From positions 8,276 to 31,882 of the forward strand of contig CAJUSL010000004.1 in NCBI GenBank assembly GCA_910589135.1: a DNA stretch of 23,607 nt. The letters are read 5' to 3'. The position numbers and the translations under genes were made by a program. Shown piece by piece: positions 1 through 7,255 of this stretch. Under the pieces are notes generated by a model that was not told the DNA's origin, did no database searches, and saw only the letters and a list, made by a program, of their open reading frames with translations. Source of the stretch: an uncultured Eggerthellaceae bacterium. Its GTDB lineage: Bacteria; Actinomycetota; Coriobacteriia; Coriobacteriales; Eggerthellaceae. Position 1 is the stretch's first letter; each line of letters opens with the position of its first letter.

Positions 1-500
1 CGGTTCTCGAGCGCCGAGGCGGTGGGGCGGGCGAAGAACGCAAGGCCCACCACCATGCCGACGACCAGCACGCCGTAGAACGCCGTGACCGTCCAGCCCC
101 GCACGCGCTGCACGCGGGCGCGCTGACGGCGCGTGAGCCGTCCGCTGCGGGGCCGCTCGTCGGCGTCGTGGGGCGCAGGGGCGCCGGCGGAAGCGGGCGC
201 CTTGGAAGCGGCAGGAGCGGAGGCGGCCGGCGTCTTGCAATCGCGGACGGCCTGGGGTTTGGGCGCATGGGCGCCCTGCGGCTTCGCGTCGCCCGATGCG
301 CCTTGCGCCTTGGGGCCCCGCGGCTTCAGCGGCCGGCTTTTCGCCTCGCCCAGGGGCCGGCTGTGCGAACCCTCGCGGGCAAGCGGCCGGCTGGCAGCCT
401 CGCCTCGCTTCAGCGGCTGGCTTTTCGAGCCTGCAAGCGGGCGGGTCTTGCCCTCCCCCGGCGGGCGGCCGCTCGCTCCGTTCGCGCCGTCGTTGCGCAT
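1..500 (-). CDS. Membrane-anchored partner of the MBOAT acyltransferase, N-terminus only (AlgJ/DHHW-like, tentative)
   Basis: The gene runs off the left edge; 166 residues are visible. The ATG at 500 has a strong GGGGAGG ribosome site five bases upstream and starts 43 bp after the MBOAT stop, so the two are probably co-transcribed. Residues 1-135 form a long basic, Pro/Ala-rich cytoplasmic tail containing several degenerate repeats around S-R/Q-P-L. One membrane segment follows at about 136-157. The last visible residues, RPTASALEN, resemble the short membrane-proximal segment before the SGNH-like domain of DHHW/AlgJ-type proteins that work with MBOAT acyltransferases. The catalytic part lies outside the window, so the family call rests on position and this short match. 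A different anchored envelope protein is possible. Confidence 0.6.
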   Translation of the reverse strand, partial: MRNDGANGASGRPPGEGKTRPLAGSKSQPLKRGEAASRPLAREGSHSRPLGEAKSRPLKPRGPKAQGASGDAKPQGAHAPKPQAVRDCKTPAASAPAASKAPASAGAPAPHDADERPRSGRLTRRQRARVQRVRGWTVTAFYGVLVVGMVVGLAFFARPTASALEN

Positions 501-543
501 CACGTCCTCCCCTCTGCCGTCTCGCATCGCATTCGCCCCTTCG

Positions 544-1965
544 TCAGAACTGGAAGTAGATGAACGGGTTGTAGCTCGCGCCGGTAAGCACCACGACCGA
601 CAGCAGCAGCAACGCGATGGGCGTCACCAGCTCGGTCGCGTTGAACAGCACGAACCAGGCGCCGCCGCGCTTCGACATGCGGAACAGCCACTTGTGCAGA
701 AGCTGGCCCGCATTGGTGCACGCGACGATGCAGAACGCCAGCAGGAAGACGTTCTGCAGGAAGATGGTCTGCACCTCCAGGCTGCCCAGCGCCACGCCGC
801 CGAAGCCGAACATGCCGGCCAGCACGTGCCCGAGCTCGGCGAAGTTCTCGAACTTGAACAGCACCCACCCGAAGTAGACGACGACCAGCGCGTACACGTG
901 CCCGAGCGCCGCCGGCAGCCGGTCCTTGATGACGAACCGCTCGAACAGCAGGAACACCAGGAAGTACAGCCCCCAGAAGATGTAGTTCCAGCTGGCGCCG
1001 TGCCAAAGGCCCGTCAAGAACCAGACCACGGCCATGTTGCGCACGATCTTGATGGTCGAGCAGCGGCTGCCGCCCAGCGGGATGTAGACGTAGTCGCGGA
1101 AGAACGTGGACAGCGAGATGTGCCAGCGCCGCCAGAAGTCCTGGACCGACTTGCACACATAGGGGTAGTTGAAGTTCTCGAGGAAGTGGAATCCGACCAT
1201 CTGCCCCATGCCGATGGCCATGTCCGAATAAGCGGAGAAGTCGAAGTAGATCTGCAGCATGTAGAACAACATGCCCAGCCACAGCGCCGCCGTGGGCTCG
1301 CTCCACAGCGCGTCGGTGCCGATGGGCAGCAGCGTGTCGGCCACCTCGGCGCACGAGTTGGCCAGGACCGCCTTCTTGGCAAGCCCGATGCAGAAGCGCC
1401 GCATGCCCAGGAAGACGTCGGCGCTGGTGATGCGGCGGTTGTCGATCTCGTTGGCGATGGTGTCGTAGCGCACGATGGGGCCGGCGATGCACTGGAAGAA
1501 CATGGACGCGTACAGCAGCACCTTCCAGAACGCCGGCTGCGCCTTCACCTTGCCCCAGTACACGTCGGCGACGTAGGTGATCAGCTGGAACGTGTAGAAC
1601 GAGATGCCGATGGGCAAGACGATGGTGGGGATCAGCTCGGGGACGCCGAAGACGAACTGGAAGTTGCCCATGATCCAGACGGCGTACTTGAAGTAGGCCA
1701 ACAGCCCCAGCAGCGCCACGATGTCCGCCACGAGCCAGACGCGCTTGCCCCGCACGCCCTCGGAGCGAGCCACGCGCAGCGCGCAGAACCAGCTGATGAG
1801 CGACTCGCCGATGAGCACCAGCAAAAACTGCGGGCCCGACCATGCGTAGAAGACGAGCGACGCGGCGAGAAGAACCTGGTTGCGGTACTTTTCGGGCGCA
1901 AAAAAATAAACCGCCAAGTAGACGATTAGGAAACCGAACAGAAAAATGAGGCTGGAAAAAACCAT
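544..1965 (-). CDS. MBOAT family O-acyltransferase (AlgI/DltB-like)
   Basis: A 473-residue polytopic membrane protein of the size usual for AlgI/PatA-type enzymes, which pass an acyl group (usually acetyl) across the membrane for modification of an envelope polymer. Family marks are visible: RRWHISLSTFFRDYVYIPLG at about 279-298, with conserved His282, and LTGLWHGASWNYIFWG at about 317-332, carrying the expected catalytic His322. Many hydrophobic helices surround these. No ribosome site precedes the ATG at 1965, but a TAATAT hexamer ends six bases before it, which suggests a leaderless mRNA. The next gene on the same strand looks like a membrane-anchored partner, as in alginate- or peptidoglycan-acetylation pairs. 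The acceptor polymer cannot be read from the sequence. Confidence 0.93.
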   Translation of the reverse strand: MVFSSLIFLFGFLIVYLAVYFFAPEKYRNQVLLAASLVFYAWSGPQFLLVLIGESLISWFCALRVARSEGVRGKRVWLVADIVALLGLLAYFKYAVWIMGNFQFVFGVPELIPTIVLPIGISFYTFQLITYVADVYWGKVKAQPAFWKVLLYASMFFQCIAGPIVRYDTIANEIDNRRITSADVFLGMRRFCIGLAKKAVLANSCAEVADTLLPIGTDALWSEPTAALWLGMLFYMLQIYFDFSAYSDMAIGMGQMVGFHFLENFNYPYVCKSVQDFWRRWHISLSTFFRDYVYIPLGGSRCSTIKIVRNMAVVWFLTGLWHGASWNYIFWGLYFLVFLLFERFVIKDRLPAALGHVYALVVVYFGWVLFKFENFAELGHVLAGMFGFGGVALGSLEVQTIFLQNVFLLAFCIVACTNAGQLLHKWLFRMSKRGGAWFVLFNATELVTPIALLLLSVVVLTGASYNPFIYFQF

Positions 1966-1971
1966 GCGAGT

Positions 1972-1977
1972 ATATTA
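1972..1977 (-). promoter_or_regulatory. -10 element for a leaderless MBOAT transcript
   Basis: TAATAT on the minus strand, six bases before the ATG at 1965 and with no Shine-Dalgarno in between. This spacing would place transcription initiation at the A of the ATG. No convincing -35 is visible. Confidence 0.45.
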
Positions 1978-2008
1978 CGCCAAAACGCCTTCGGAGCGAA
2001 CGGCGCGA

Positions 2009-2034
2009 CAACGGGGCACGGCCTGCCGCCGTTG
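2009..2034. terminator. Hairpin after the ABC transporter gene
   Basis: CAACGG (2009-2014) pairs with CCGTTG (2029-2034), with an inner GGCA/TGCC stem. It lies in the 92-bp gap between the ABC transporter stop and the MBOAT start. There is no U-tract, so it is at best a weak intrinsic terminator or a 3'-end stabiliser. Confidence 0.35.
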
Positions 2035-2057
2035 ACGCACGCGTCTCCGCAGCCGTG

Positions 2058-5000
2058 CTATTCGCTGCGCAGCGCCTCCACCGGGTCCTTGCGGCTGGCC
2101 GAGCTGGCGGGGATCAGCCCCGCCACGAACGACAGGAACACGCTGATCAGCACGAGGATTGCAGCGGCGCCCCACGGCAGGCTGGCAACGTCGGGCACGT
2201 CGAACAGCGCGTAGACGATAGCGCTTGCCGGAATGCAGCACAGCGCGGTGATGCCCACGCCCAACGCGCCCGAAATCAGGCCCTCGATGACCGTCTCGGC
2301 GTTGAATATCTGCGAAATGTTGCCCTTGCTGGCGCCGATGGCGCGCAGGATGCCGATCTCCTTGCGCCGTTCCAGCACGCTGATGTAGGTGATGACGCCG
2401 ATCATGATCGAGCTGACCACGAGCGAGATGGACACGAACGCGATCAGCACGTAGCTGATCATGTCGATGATGGTGGTGACCGAGCTCATCAGAGCGCCGA
2501 CGATGTCGGTGTAGGTGATGGCCTTCGCCTCCTGGCCGGTGGAGTTCATGCGCTCGTTGTACGCGTCCAGGATGTCGATGACGTCCTGCTTGGCCTCGAA
2601 GTCCTTCGCGAAGATGTCGATCTCGTAGGGCTTTTCCAGCTGCGCGAAGTCGAGTTTCGCCAGGTTGTTGTCGAACGACGCCTCCTCCGGCGACATCATG
2701 GACATGATCAGCTCGGCCAGCTCGTCTTCGGTCATGTCGAAGCTGAAGGCGTCCTTGAACGCCTCCTCGTCGATGCTCATGGCGCTGGACAGGCTTGCCG
2801 TGAAGTCGCCCATGGCCTTCGTGAGCGCCGTGGCGATGGACTTCTGCATCTGAGACGAAAGCGCTGTCAGCGTCTGCGTCATGTACTGCTGCATGTACTG
2901 CTGGATGTAGCCCTGCATGGCGGCCATCTGCTGCTGTTGGGCGGCCTGGACGGCAGACATGTCGACGACCTGGCGCAGCTCCTCGTCGATGATGGCCTGG
3001 GCGGCGCCGGAGCCGAGGAACTCGCTGATTTTAGGGTCGGTGGGCGTAACGCCATTCGCAGGGTCGCCCGCCCATGGGACATAGGCGCCCATCAGCCTCT
3101 GCACCATCTGGGCCGCGGCTGCGTTGTCGATGGCGGGCGTCATGGACGCGTCCCCGCCCGGTGCGCCCGCGCTCCCCTCGCCGCCTGCCGCCTGCATGTC
3201 GAAAGGCGGAGGCTCGGGCAGGCTGGACGCGTCGAAGTCGACGTCGAGGCCGGACAAATCCAGGCTCATCTTGCTCTCGTCGACCTTGAACGCCGCGGAA
3301 AGCGCGTCGGTGTCCACCGTGAAGAGGTTCTCCATGGGGGACTCTTCGTCTGCGGCCGCCTCGTCGGCCTGCTCGGCGAACGTCTTGCCGTTGAACACGT
3401 CGACGGCGGGGTCGGCCAGCTGCTCCTGCACGATCCGAGTCTCGCCGGCCCGCTCGATGAGCAGGTCGGTCAGGGCCGAAGTGTAGTAGATGCCCGAGCT
3501 CATCATGGCGGTGTTGGCGTCGTCCTTAGGCTGGATGATGCCCGATATGACCAAGTCCTCGCTGTCCGCAATGACGCCCTTCATGTACTCCTCGTCGCCC
3601 GACTTGTCCACCCATACGCCGAACTCCTCGTCGTACTGGTAGAAGTCGGCCGAGCACACAAGCTTCAGCTTCAAGTCCAGGAAGTCGCGGTACGTGAACT
3701 GCTGGGTGTCGTCCACTTCGGTGGAGAACTCCTCCTCGTTCACGAAGGCGCGCACCATCTCGTCCAGCACGGCCTTGTCGCGCAGGCCCAGGACGTACAG
3801 CAGGAAGTCGCTGACGCTGCCGTTGTGCGTCAGGACCAGCACGCACTCGTTGGGCTTCTCGGGCCAGTGGCCGGCCTTCACGTCGTAGCCTTCCTTCGCC
3901 ATGTCGATCGTGCCCATCATCTGGGCGAACATGTCCGTGCTCATCATCTGCGACATGATGCCGCTGGTGGACATGCCCGACCCCAGGCCCATCGACGCGA
4001 ACGTGGTGTCGGGGTTCACCTGCCGCACCCCGTCTTCGGTGTCGGCCAAGAAGACGTTGGCCGTCACGTCGTACTTGTATTCGACGTCGTTGGCGTACTG
4101 CTCGATGCCGCTCTCGCCGCTGTCCAGGTACTCCTTGAGCGAGGCCAGGTCGTTCGACCCCACGCTGTCGAACATCCGGCCCATGATGGCGGCTTCGCGC
4201 ACCACGGTGTCGTCGCCGGAACCCTGGCCGTCGGAACCCTCTCCCTCGCCTGCGCCCGCGTCGTCGGAGCCAGCGGCCCCCATGCCCATGCTGGACATCA
4301 TCATGGAGCTCATGTCGAACCCGGTGCTGGTGATCTGCAGCGGGTAGGACGACAGCGTCTCCTCCTCCACGCTGGCGATGTAGTTGTTCACGCCGTTGGC
4401 CAGCGCCAGGATGGACGCGATGCCGATGATGCCGATGGATCCCGCGAAGGCCGTCATGATGGTGCGGCCCTTCTTGGTCATCAGGTTGTTGAAGGAAAGC
4501 CCCAGCGCCGTGAGAAAGCTCATCGACGTGCGGCGCACCTTCTTCGTGGACACCTTGGCAAGGTCGGCCGGAGACGGCTCGTAAGGGTCGGAGTCGTCGA
4601 GGATTTCGCCGTCGGCCAGGTTCACGATGCGCGTGGCGTACTCCTCGGCAAGCTCGGGGTTGTGCGTGACCATGACCACCAGCCTGTCGGCGGCGATCTC
4701 GGTCAAGAGGTCCATGATCTGGATGCTGGTCTTGCTGTCCAGCGCGCCCGTGGGCTCGTCGGCCAGCAGGATCTCGGGGTCGTTGATCAGGGCGCGCGCG
4801 ATGGCGACGCGCTGCATCTGGCCGCCCGACAGCTGGTTGGGCCGCTTGTTGACGTGGTCGCCCAGTCCCACGCGCTTGAGCGCATCGACCGCGCGGCTGC
4901 GGCGCTCGTCGCGGCCCACGCCGGTCAGCGTGAGCGCAAGCTCCACGTTCTGCAGCACCGTTTGGTGCGGAATGAGGTTGTAGCTTTGGAAGACGAACCC

Positions 5001-5255
5001 GACGCGGTTGTTGCGGAACGCGTCCCAGTCGCGGTCCTTGTATTCCTTGGTGGAGATGCCGTCGACCACCAGATCGCCCGAATCGTAGTTGTCCAGGCCG
5101 CCGATGATGTTGAGCATCGTGGTCTTGCCCGACCCGGAAGGCCCGAGGATGGCGACGAACTCGTTGTCGCGGAACGACACGGAAACGTCGTCGAGCGCCA
5201 CCTGGGTGAAGTCGCCCGTCGTGTACGACTTGCGGATGTGTTCGAGCTGAAGCAT
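2058..5255 (-). CDS. Fused ABC transporter ATPase/FtsX-type permease (MacB-like, 1065 aa)
   Basis: One chain combines an N-terminal ATPase with an FtsX-type permease. The ATPase shows Walker A GPSGSGKTT (38-46), signature LSGGQ (142-146), Walker B with ADEPTG (to 170) and H-loop His198. A first membrane helix lies at about 268-290; three more are near the C-terminus, including the YISVLERRKEIGILRAIGAS segment typical of MacB/FtsX permeases. Between them is an outer-face region of roughly 600 residues, far longer than the usual MacB loop of about 200-250, with a Met-rich stretch, an acidic Gly/Ser stretch and a Gln/Met-rich helical segment. Such proteins move substrates mechanically (peptides, antibiotics, lipoproteins) or act in envelope signalling; the substrate is unknown. 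The ATG at 5255 lacks a good ribosome site but sits six bases after a plausible -10. Confidence 0.9.
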   Translation of the reverse strand: MLQLEHIRKSYTTGDFTQVALDDVSVSFRDNEFVAILGPSGSGKTTMLNIIGGLDNYDSGDLVVDGISTKEYKDRDWDAFRNNRVGFVFQSYNLIPHQTVLQNVELALTLTGVGRDERRSRAVDALKRVGLGDHVNKRPNQLSGGQMQRVAIARALINDPEILLADEPTGALDSKTSIQIMDLLTEIAADRLVVMVTHNPELAEEYATRIVNLADGEILDDSDPYEPSPADLAKVSTKKVRRTSMSFLTALGLSFNNLMTKKGRTIMTAFAGSIGIIGIASILALANGVNNYIASVEEETLSSYPLQITSTGFDMSSMMMSSMGMGAAGSDDAGAGEGEGSDGQGSGDDTVVREAAIMGRMFDSVGSNDLASLKEYLDSGESGIEQYANDVEYKYDVTANVFLADTEDGVRQVNPDTTFASMGLGSGMSTSGIMSQMMSTDMFAQMMGTIDMAKEGYDVKAGHWPEKPNECVLVLTHNGSVSDFLLYVLGLRDKAVLDEMVRAFVNEEEFSTEVDDTQQFTYRDFLDLKLKLVCSADFYQYDEEFGVWVDKSGDEEYMKGVIADSEDLVISGIIQPKDDANTAMMSSGIYYTSALTDLLIERAGETRIVQEQLADPAVDVFNGKTFAEQADEAAADEESPMENLFTVDTDALSAAFKVDESKMSLDLSGLDVDFDASSLPEPPPFDMQAAGGEGSAGAPGGDASMTPAIDNAAAAQMVQRLMGAYVPWAGDPANGVTPTDPKISEFLGSGAAQAIIDEELRQVVDMSAVQAAQQQQMAAMQGYIQQYMQQYMTQTLTALSSQMQKSIATALTKAMGDFTASLSSAMSIDEEAFKDAFSFDMTEDELAELIMSMMSPEEASFDNNLAKLDFAQLEKPYEIDIFAKDFEAKQDVIDILDAYNERMNSTGQEAKAITYTDIVGALMSSVTTIIDMISYVLIAFVSISLVVSSIMIGVITYISVLERRKEIGILRAIGASKGNISQIFNAETVIEGLISGALGVGITALCCIPASAIVYALFDVPDVASLPWGAAAILVLISVFLSFVAGLIPASSASRKDPVEALRSE

Positions 5256-5261
5256 TGTTAC

Positions 5262-5289
5262 AGCCTAGCCGTTTGCAAACAAATTGCAA
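5262..5289 (-). promoter_or_regulatory. Promoter of the ABC transporter with a palindromic operator in the spacer
   Basis: On the minus strand, TTGCAA (5284-5289), a 16-bp spacer and TAGGCT (5262-5267) end six bases before the ATG at 5255, as expected for a leaderless message. The spacer contains GTTTGCAAAC (5271-5280), a perfect 10-bp palindrome, at a position where a bound repressor would block RNA polymerase. The hexamers are only moderate matches to consensus (4/6 and 3/6). Confidence 0.4.
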
Positions 5290-5318
5290 GCAACCCCAGG
5301 TTGCGCTTGCCTCCCAAT

Positions 5319-5352
5319 AAAAAAAGCTGCGGGCCGACGTGCGGCCCGCAGC
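5319..5352 (-). terminator. Intrinsic terminator of the 55-aa gene
   Basis: An 11-bp GC-rich stem (5326-5336 with 5342-5352, loop ACGTG) is followed on the minus strand by a run of seven T within 5319-5325 and beyond. It lies 24 bp after the small gene's stop and separates it from the ABC transporter. Confidence 0.85.
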
Positions 5353-5376
5353 CTTCTCGGCTGGTTGCGTTCAGAC

Positions 5377-5544
5377 TTACTGCTGTGCCTGCTCGAACGT
5401 GAAAGCGGTTTCGGCGGCCTCGGCGGCTGCCTGCTCGTCGCCCATGGCGTCGAAGTCCTCGACCGATGCCTCGGCCTCTGCGACGGCTTCCTGCTCGATG
5501 CGCTCAAGATCCTTGCGGGCGTCTTGGTCTTTGGTGTCAATCAT
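5377..5544 (-). CDS. Small acidic protein, 55 aa, function unknown
   Basis: The ATG at 5544 follows an excellent ribosome site (GGAGGAG, six bases upstream), and the frame ends in TAA at 5377. The 55-residue product is rich in Glu, Asp, Ala and Gln, has no Cys or Trp, and no signal peptide or membrane helix. Residues 8-46 look able to form one amphipathic or coiled helix. A strong intrinsic terminator follows 24 bp later and a TAGAAT hexamer lies about 45 bp upstream, so the gene looks like an independent transcription unit rather than a leader of the ABC transporter. I do not recognise a family. The ribosome site, terminator and clean helix-forming composition argue that it is real. Confidence 0.72.
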   Translation of the reverse strand: MIDTKDQDARKDLERIEQEAVAEAEASVEDFDAMGDEQAAAEAAETAFTFEQAQQ

Positions 5545-5867
5545 GGCGATCTCCTCCTAGCCTAGTGGTCGGTGCCTCTTGCGCCTTCGATTCTATGCCG
5601 CTCGCACCTGCCGGCCGGAAGCTGGGGGCTTTTGTTGCGCCCCCGTTACGGGGAGGATGACGTTGCGAGAAATTGCGTCCACGTCCGGCGCCGCGTTCAC
5701 GGTTCTGTAACCGATGGCGCATGACGGCCCCCTCCGCGCGCGTGCGTTGCATCATGCCATCTAGCAACCGTTTCGCCCGGGCCGCAGCCGCGCCTGGCAT
5801 CCACGCCAAGCTCTCGGGCGCAGAACGCGAGGCTGCGCCCCTCGCGCACAGAAGGAGCGTGTTCGAC
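5545..5867. other. Intergenic gap between the divergent 55-aa gene and the DJ-1 gene
   Basis: About 320 bp without a supportable gene. The only element I would propose is a TAGAAT -10-like hexamer for the small minus-strand gene at 5590-5595. A short CCCCG-TTA-CGGGG hairpin is also visible near 5640-5660. No clear plus-strand promoter for the DJ-1 gene was found. An upstream in-frame extension of the DJ-1 frame exists here but does not look like protein. Confidence 0.4.
5590..5595 (-). promoter_or_regulatory. Possible -10 of the 55-aa gene
   Basis: TAGAAT on the minus strand would give a leader of about 39 nt carrying the strong ribosome site. No -35 is recognisable. Confidence 0.3.
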
Positions 5868-6419
5868 ATGTCTTGGAAGGTCGCCATCTTCGTGGGGAAC
5901 GGGACCGAGCCCATCGAGGCCATAGCCCCCGCCGACGTCCTCGTCCGCGGAAACGTTCAGGTCGATTTCGTCAGCGTCATGCAGAGCGTCGAGGTCAACC
6001 TGGCGCAGAACGTGAAGATGCAGGCCGACCTCCTCGAAAGCCGGTTCAGGCCGCAAGACTACGACATGGTGGTCGTGCCAGGTGGTTCGACGGGCGTGGA
6101 GAACCTGTCGAAGAGCGGCATTGTGGCCGATGCGCTTCGCGCGTTCATGGGAGAAGGACGCAAGGTCGCCGCCATTTGCGCCGGCCCCACCATTCTGGCG
6201 GGCATGGGCCTGCTGGAAGGCCGCAAGGCCACCTGCTATCCAGGATGCCAGTCGGGCTTCCCCGAAGGATGCTACCAAGACGTGCGCGGCGTGGTGGTGG
6301 ATCGCAATCTGATCACTGCGTCCGGGCCGGGGCAGGCCCTCGAGTTCGGCATCGCCATCCTGCGCTCGCTTGCAGGCGACGAGGTGGCGGACAGCGTGAA
6401 GGCCGGCATGCTGGCGTAG
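5868..6419 (+). CDS. DJ-1/PfpI family protein
   Basis: A 183-residue single-domain protein of the DJ-1/ThiJ/PfpI fold. The nucleophile elbow AAICAGPT carries Cys104, and the N-terminal TEPIEAIAPADVL places Glu17 where DJ-1 proteins have the Glu that tunes the reactive Cys. The segment DMVVVPGG (66-73) is also typical. Members act as oxidative-stress chaperones, deglycase-like enzymes or glyoxalases; which applies cannot be decided from sequence. The ATG at 5868 lies ten bases after GAAGGAG and begins the family-like sequence; the GTG at 5859 is too close to that site, and the longer upstream frame has no family similarity. The gene stands alone and is convergent with ferritin. Confidence 0.9.
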   Translation: MSWKVAIFVGNGTEPIEAIAPADVLVRGNVQVDFVSVMQSVEVNLAQNVKMQADLLESRFRPQDYDMVVVPGGSTGVENLSKSGIVADALRAFMGEGRKVAAICAGPTILAGMGLLEGRKATCYPGCQSGFPEGCYQDVRGVVVDRNLITASGPGQALEFGIAILRSLAGDEVADSVKAGMLA

Positions 6420-6448
6420 CGCCTCTGCCCCCAGCGAGCCAACGGAAA

Positions 6449-6552
6449 AGGGCTCCCCGGCATCTCGGGCAGCTCCTCGCAGCGAAATTCCATGGTGCGC
6501 ATACCGCGGAATTTCTCGCTGCGGGGTTTGCCCTCGGTTGCCGGGGAGTCCT
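6449..6552. repeat. Long imperfect palindrome between convergent genes
   Basis: The left arm (6449-6495) and right arm (6504-6552) are reverse complements with few mismatches and small bulges, joined by an 8-nt loop. Matching blocks include CTCCCCGGCA, GGGCA, CGCAGCG and AAATTCC. It would fold into a hairpin of about 45 bp on either strand. Neither arm is followed by a U-tract. It could act as a bidirectional terminator, an RNase-resistant 3' end, or be a remnant of a small mobile element. Confidence 0.75.
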
Positions 6553-6555
6553 TCG

Positions 6556-6598
6556 CTTGCCGCCGCGCCAGCCAGAAGGCGCGGCTCGTTAGGGCAAG
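6556..6598. terminator. Hairpin directly after the ferritin stop
   Basis: Outer stem CTTGCC/GGCAAG (6556-6561 with 6593-6598) and inner stem CCGCGCC/GGCGCGG (6563-6569 with 6578-6584). It begins two bases after the ferritin stop on the minus strand. There is no U-tract, so termination is an inference from position. Confidence 0.4.
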
Positions 6599-6599
6599 A

Positions 6600-7109
6600 C
6601 TACGCCAGCTTGCTGGGAGCCTGGTACGTGCGGCCCTGCAGCTTCGCGTCCAGCTCGTAGAGGGAATGGCGGTCGTCACCGAAGAGCTCCATCTTCGTGA
6701 TCATGTCGCGGGCGGTGTCTTCCTCCTCCATCTGCTCGTCGATGAACCACTGCAGGAACTGGCAGGCGCGATAGTCGTTCACCTCGAGCGCGGCCTTGTA
6801 GATGTTGTCGATCAGGCTGGTCACGTACTGCTCGTGCTCGTAGGCAGCCTGCAGCGGCTCCATGAAGCCCTCGAACGTCTTGTCGGGGGCGTCGATAGCC
6901 TTGAGCTGCGGCACCTCGTCGTTCTCCAGCAGGTACTTGCGGAAGATGAGCGCATGGTCGCGCTCCTCCTGGGCCTGGATCTGATAGAAGTTGGCATAGC
7001 CGTCAAGGCCGGCATCGGCATAGTAGTCGGCGATCGACAGATAGAGGTAGGCCGAGTACAGCTCCTTGTTGATCTGGTCGTTGATGAGGTCGTAGATCTT
7101 CGCGTCCAT
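6600..7109 (-). CDS. ftn: Ferritin (non-haem, FtnA-type)
   Basis: The 169-residue product has the length of bacterial ferritin and the complete ferroxidase set in register with FtnA: Glu16, Glu49 and His52 (in AQEERDH), Glu93, Gln126 and Glu129 (in DEQMEEE). It should self-assemble into a 24-subunit shell that oxidises Fe(II) and stores it as mineral in the cytosol. No haem-ligating Met in the bacterioferritin position was recognised, which favours ferritin over bacterioferritin. The ATG at 7109 is preceded by AAGGAG at six bases, and a perfect TATAAT lies about 43 bp upstream. It is monocistronic and ends at hairpins shared with the convergent DJ-1 gene. Confidence 0.96.
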   Translation of the reverse strand: MDAKIYDLINDQINKELYSAYLYLSIADYYADAGLDGYANFYQIQAQEERDHALIFRKYLLENDEVPQLKAIDAPDKTFEGFMEPLQAAYEHEQYVTSLIDNIYKAALEVNDYRACQFLQWFIDEQMEEEDTARDMITKMELFGDDRHSLYELDAKLQGRTYQAPSKLA

Positions 7110-7151
7110 GTTCGCTCCTTTGCGTGCTGAATGGTGAACCGTCGTCGGGAA

Positions 7152-7157
7152 ATTATA
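7152..7157 (-). promoter_or_regulatory. -10 element of ferritin
   Basis: A perfect TATAAT on the minus strand would start a leader of about 36 nt containing the AAGGAG site. No consensus -35 is visible, and no Fur-like palindrome was recognised nearby. Confidence 0.5.
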
Positions 7158-7255
7158 GCGCGCGGCAGAGGCATGCGCCCCCTCGTCGGAAGAATGCTTG
7201 GGAGGGAAAGGGCCGCCCGCGGACGCCAAGGCGCATCCTCCCCCGCGCGAAGAGG

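Noticed and set aside
2055..5402. A 1115-codon open frame on the plus strand opposite the ABC transporter
   Set aside because: High GC content removes stops from the antisense frames. The translation is His/Val/Arg/Gly-rich with no domain, while the minus strand encodes a complete ABC transporter. Similar antisense frames elsewhere (133-1929, 7124-9112, 14501-17239, 17187-20327) were rejected for the same reason.
5265..5540. A 91-codon minus-strand frame overlapping the 55-aa gene and its terminator
   Set aside because: It reads through the terminator hairpin, is Arg/Ser/Pro-rich and has no ribosome site; the overlapping 55-aa frame has both a strong site and a proper end.
5673..5867. A 65-residue N-terminal extension of the DJ-1 protein
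   Set aside because: It is Arg/Ala/Pro-rich, unlike the family, and the ATG at 5868 has an adequate ribosome site and starts the conserved domain.
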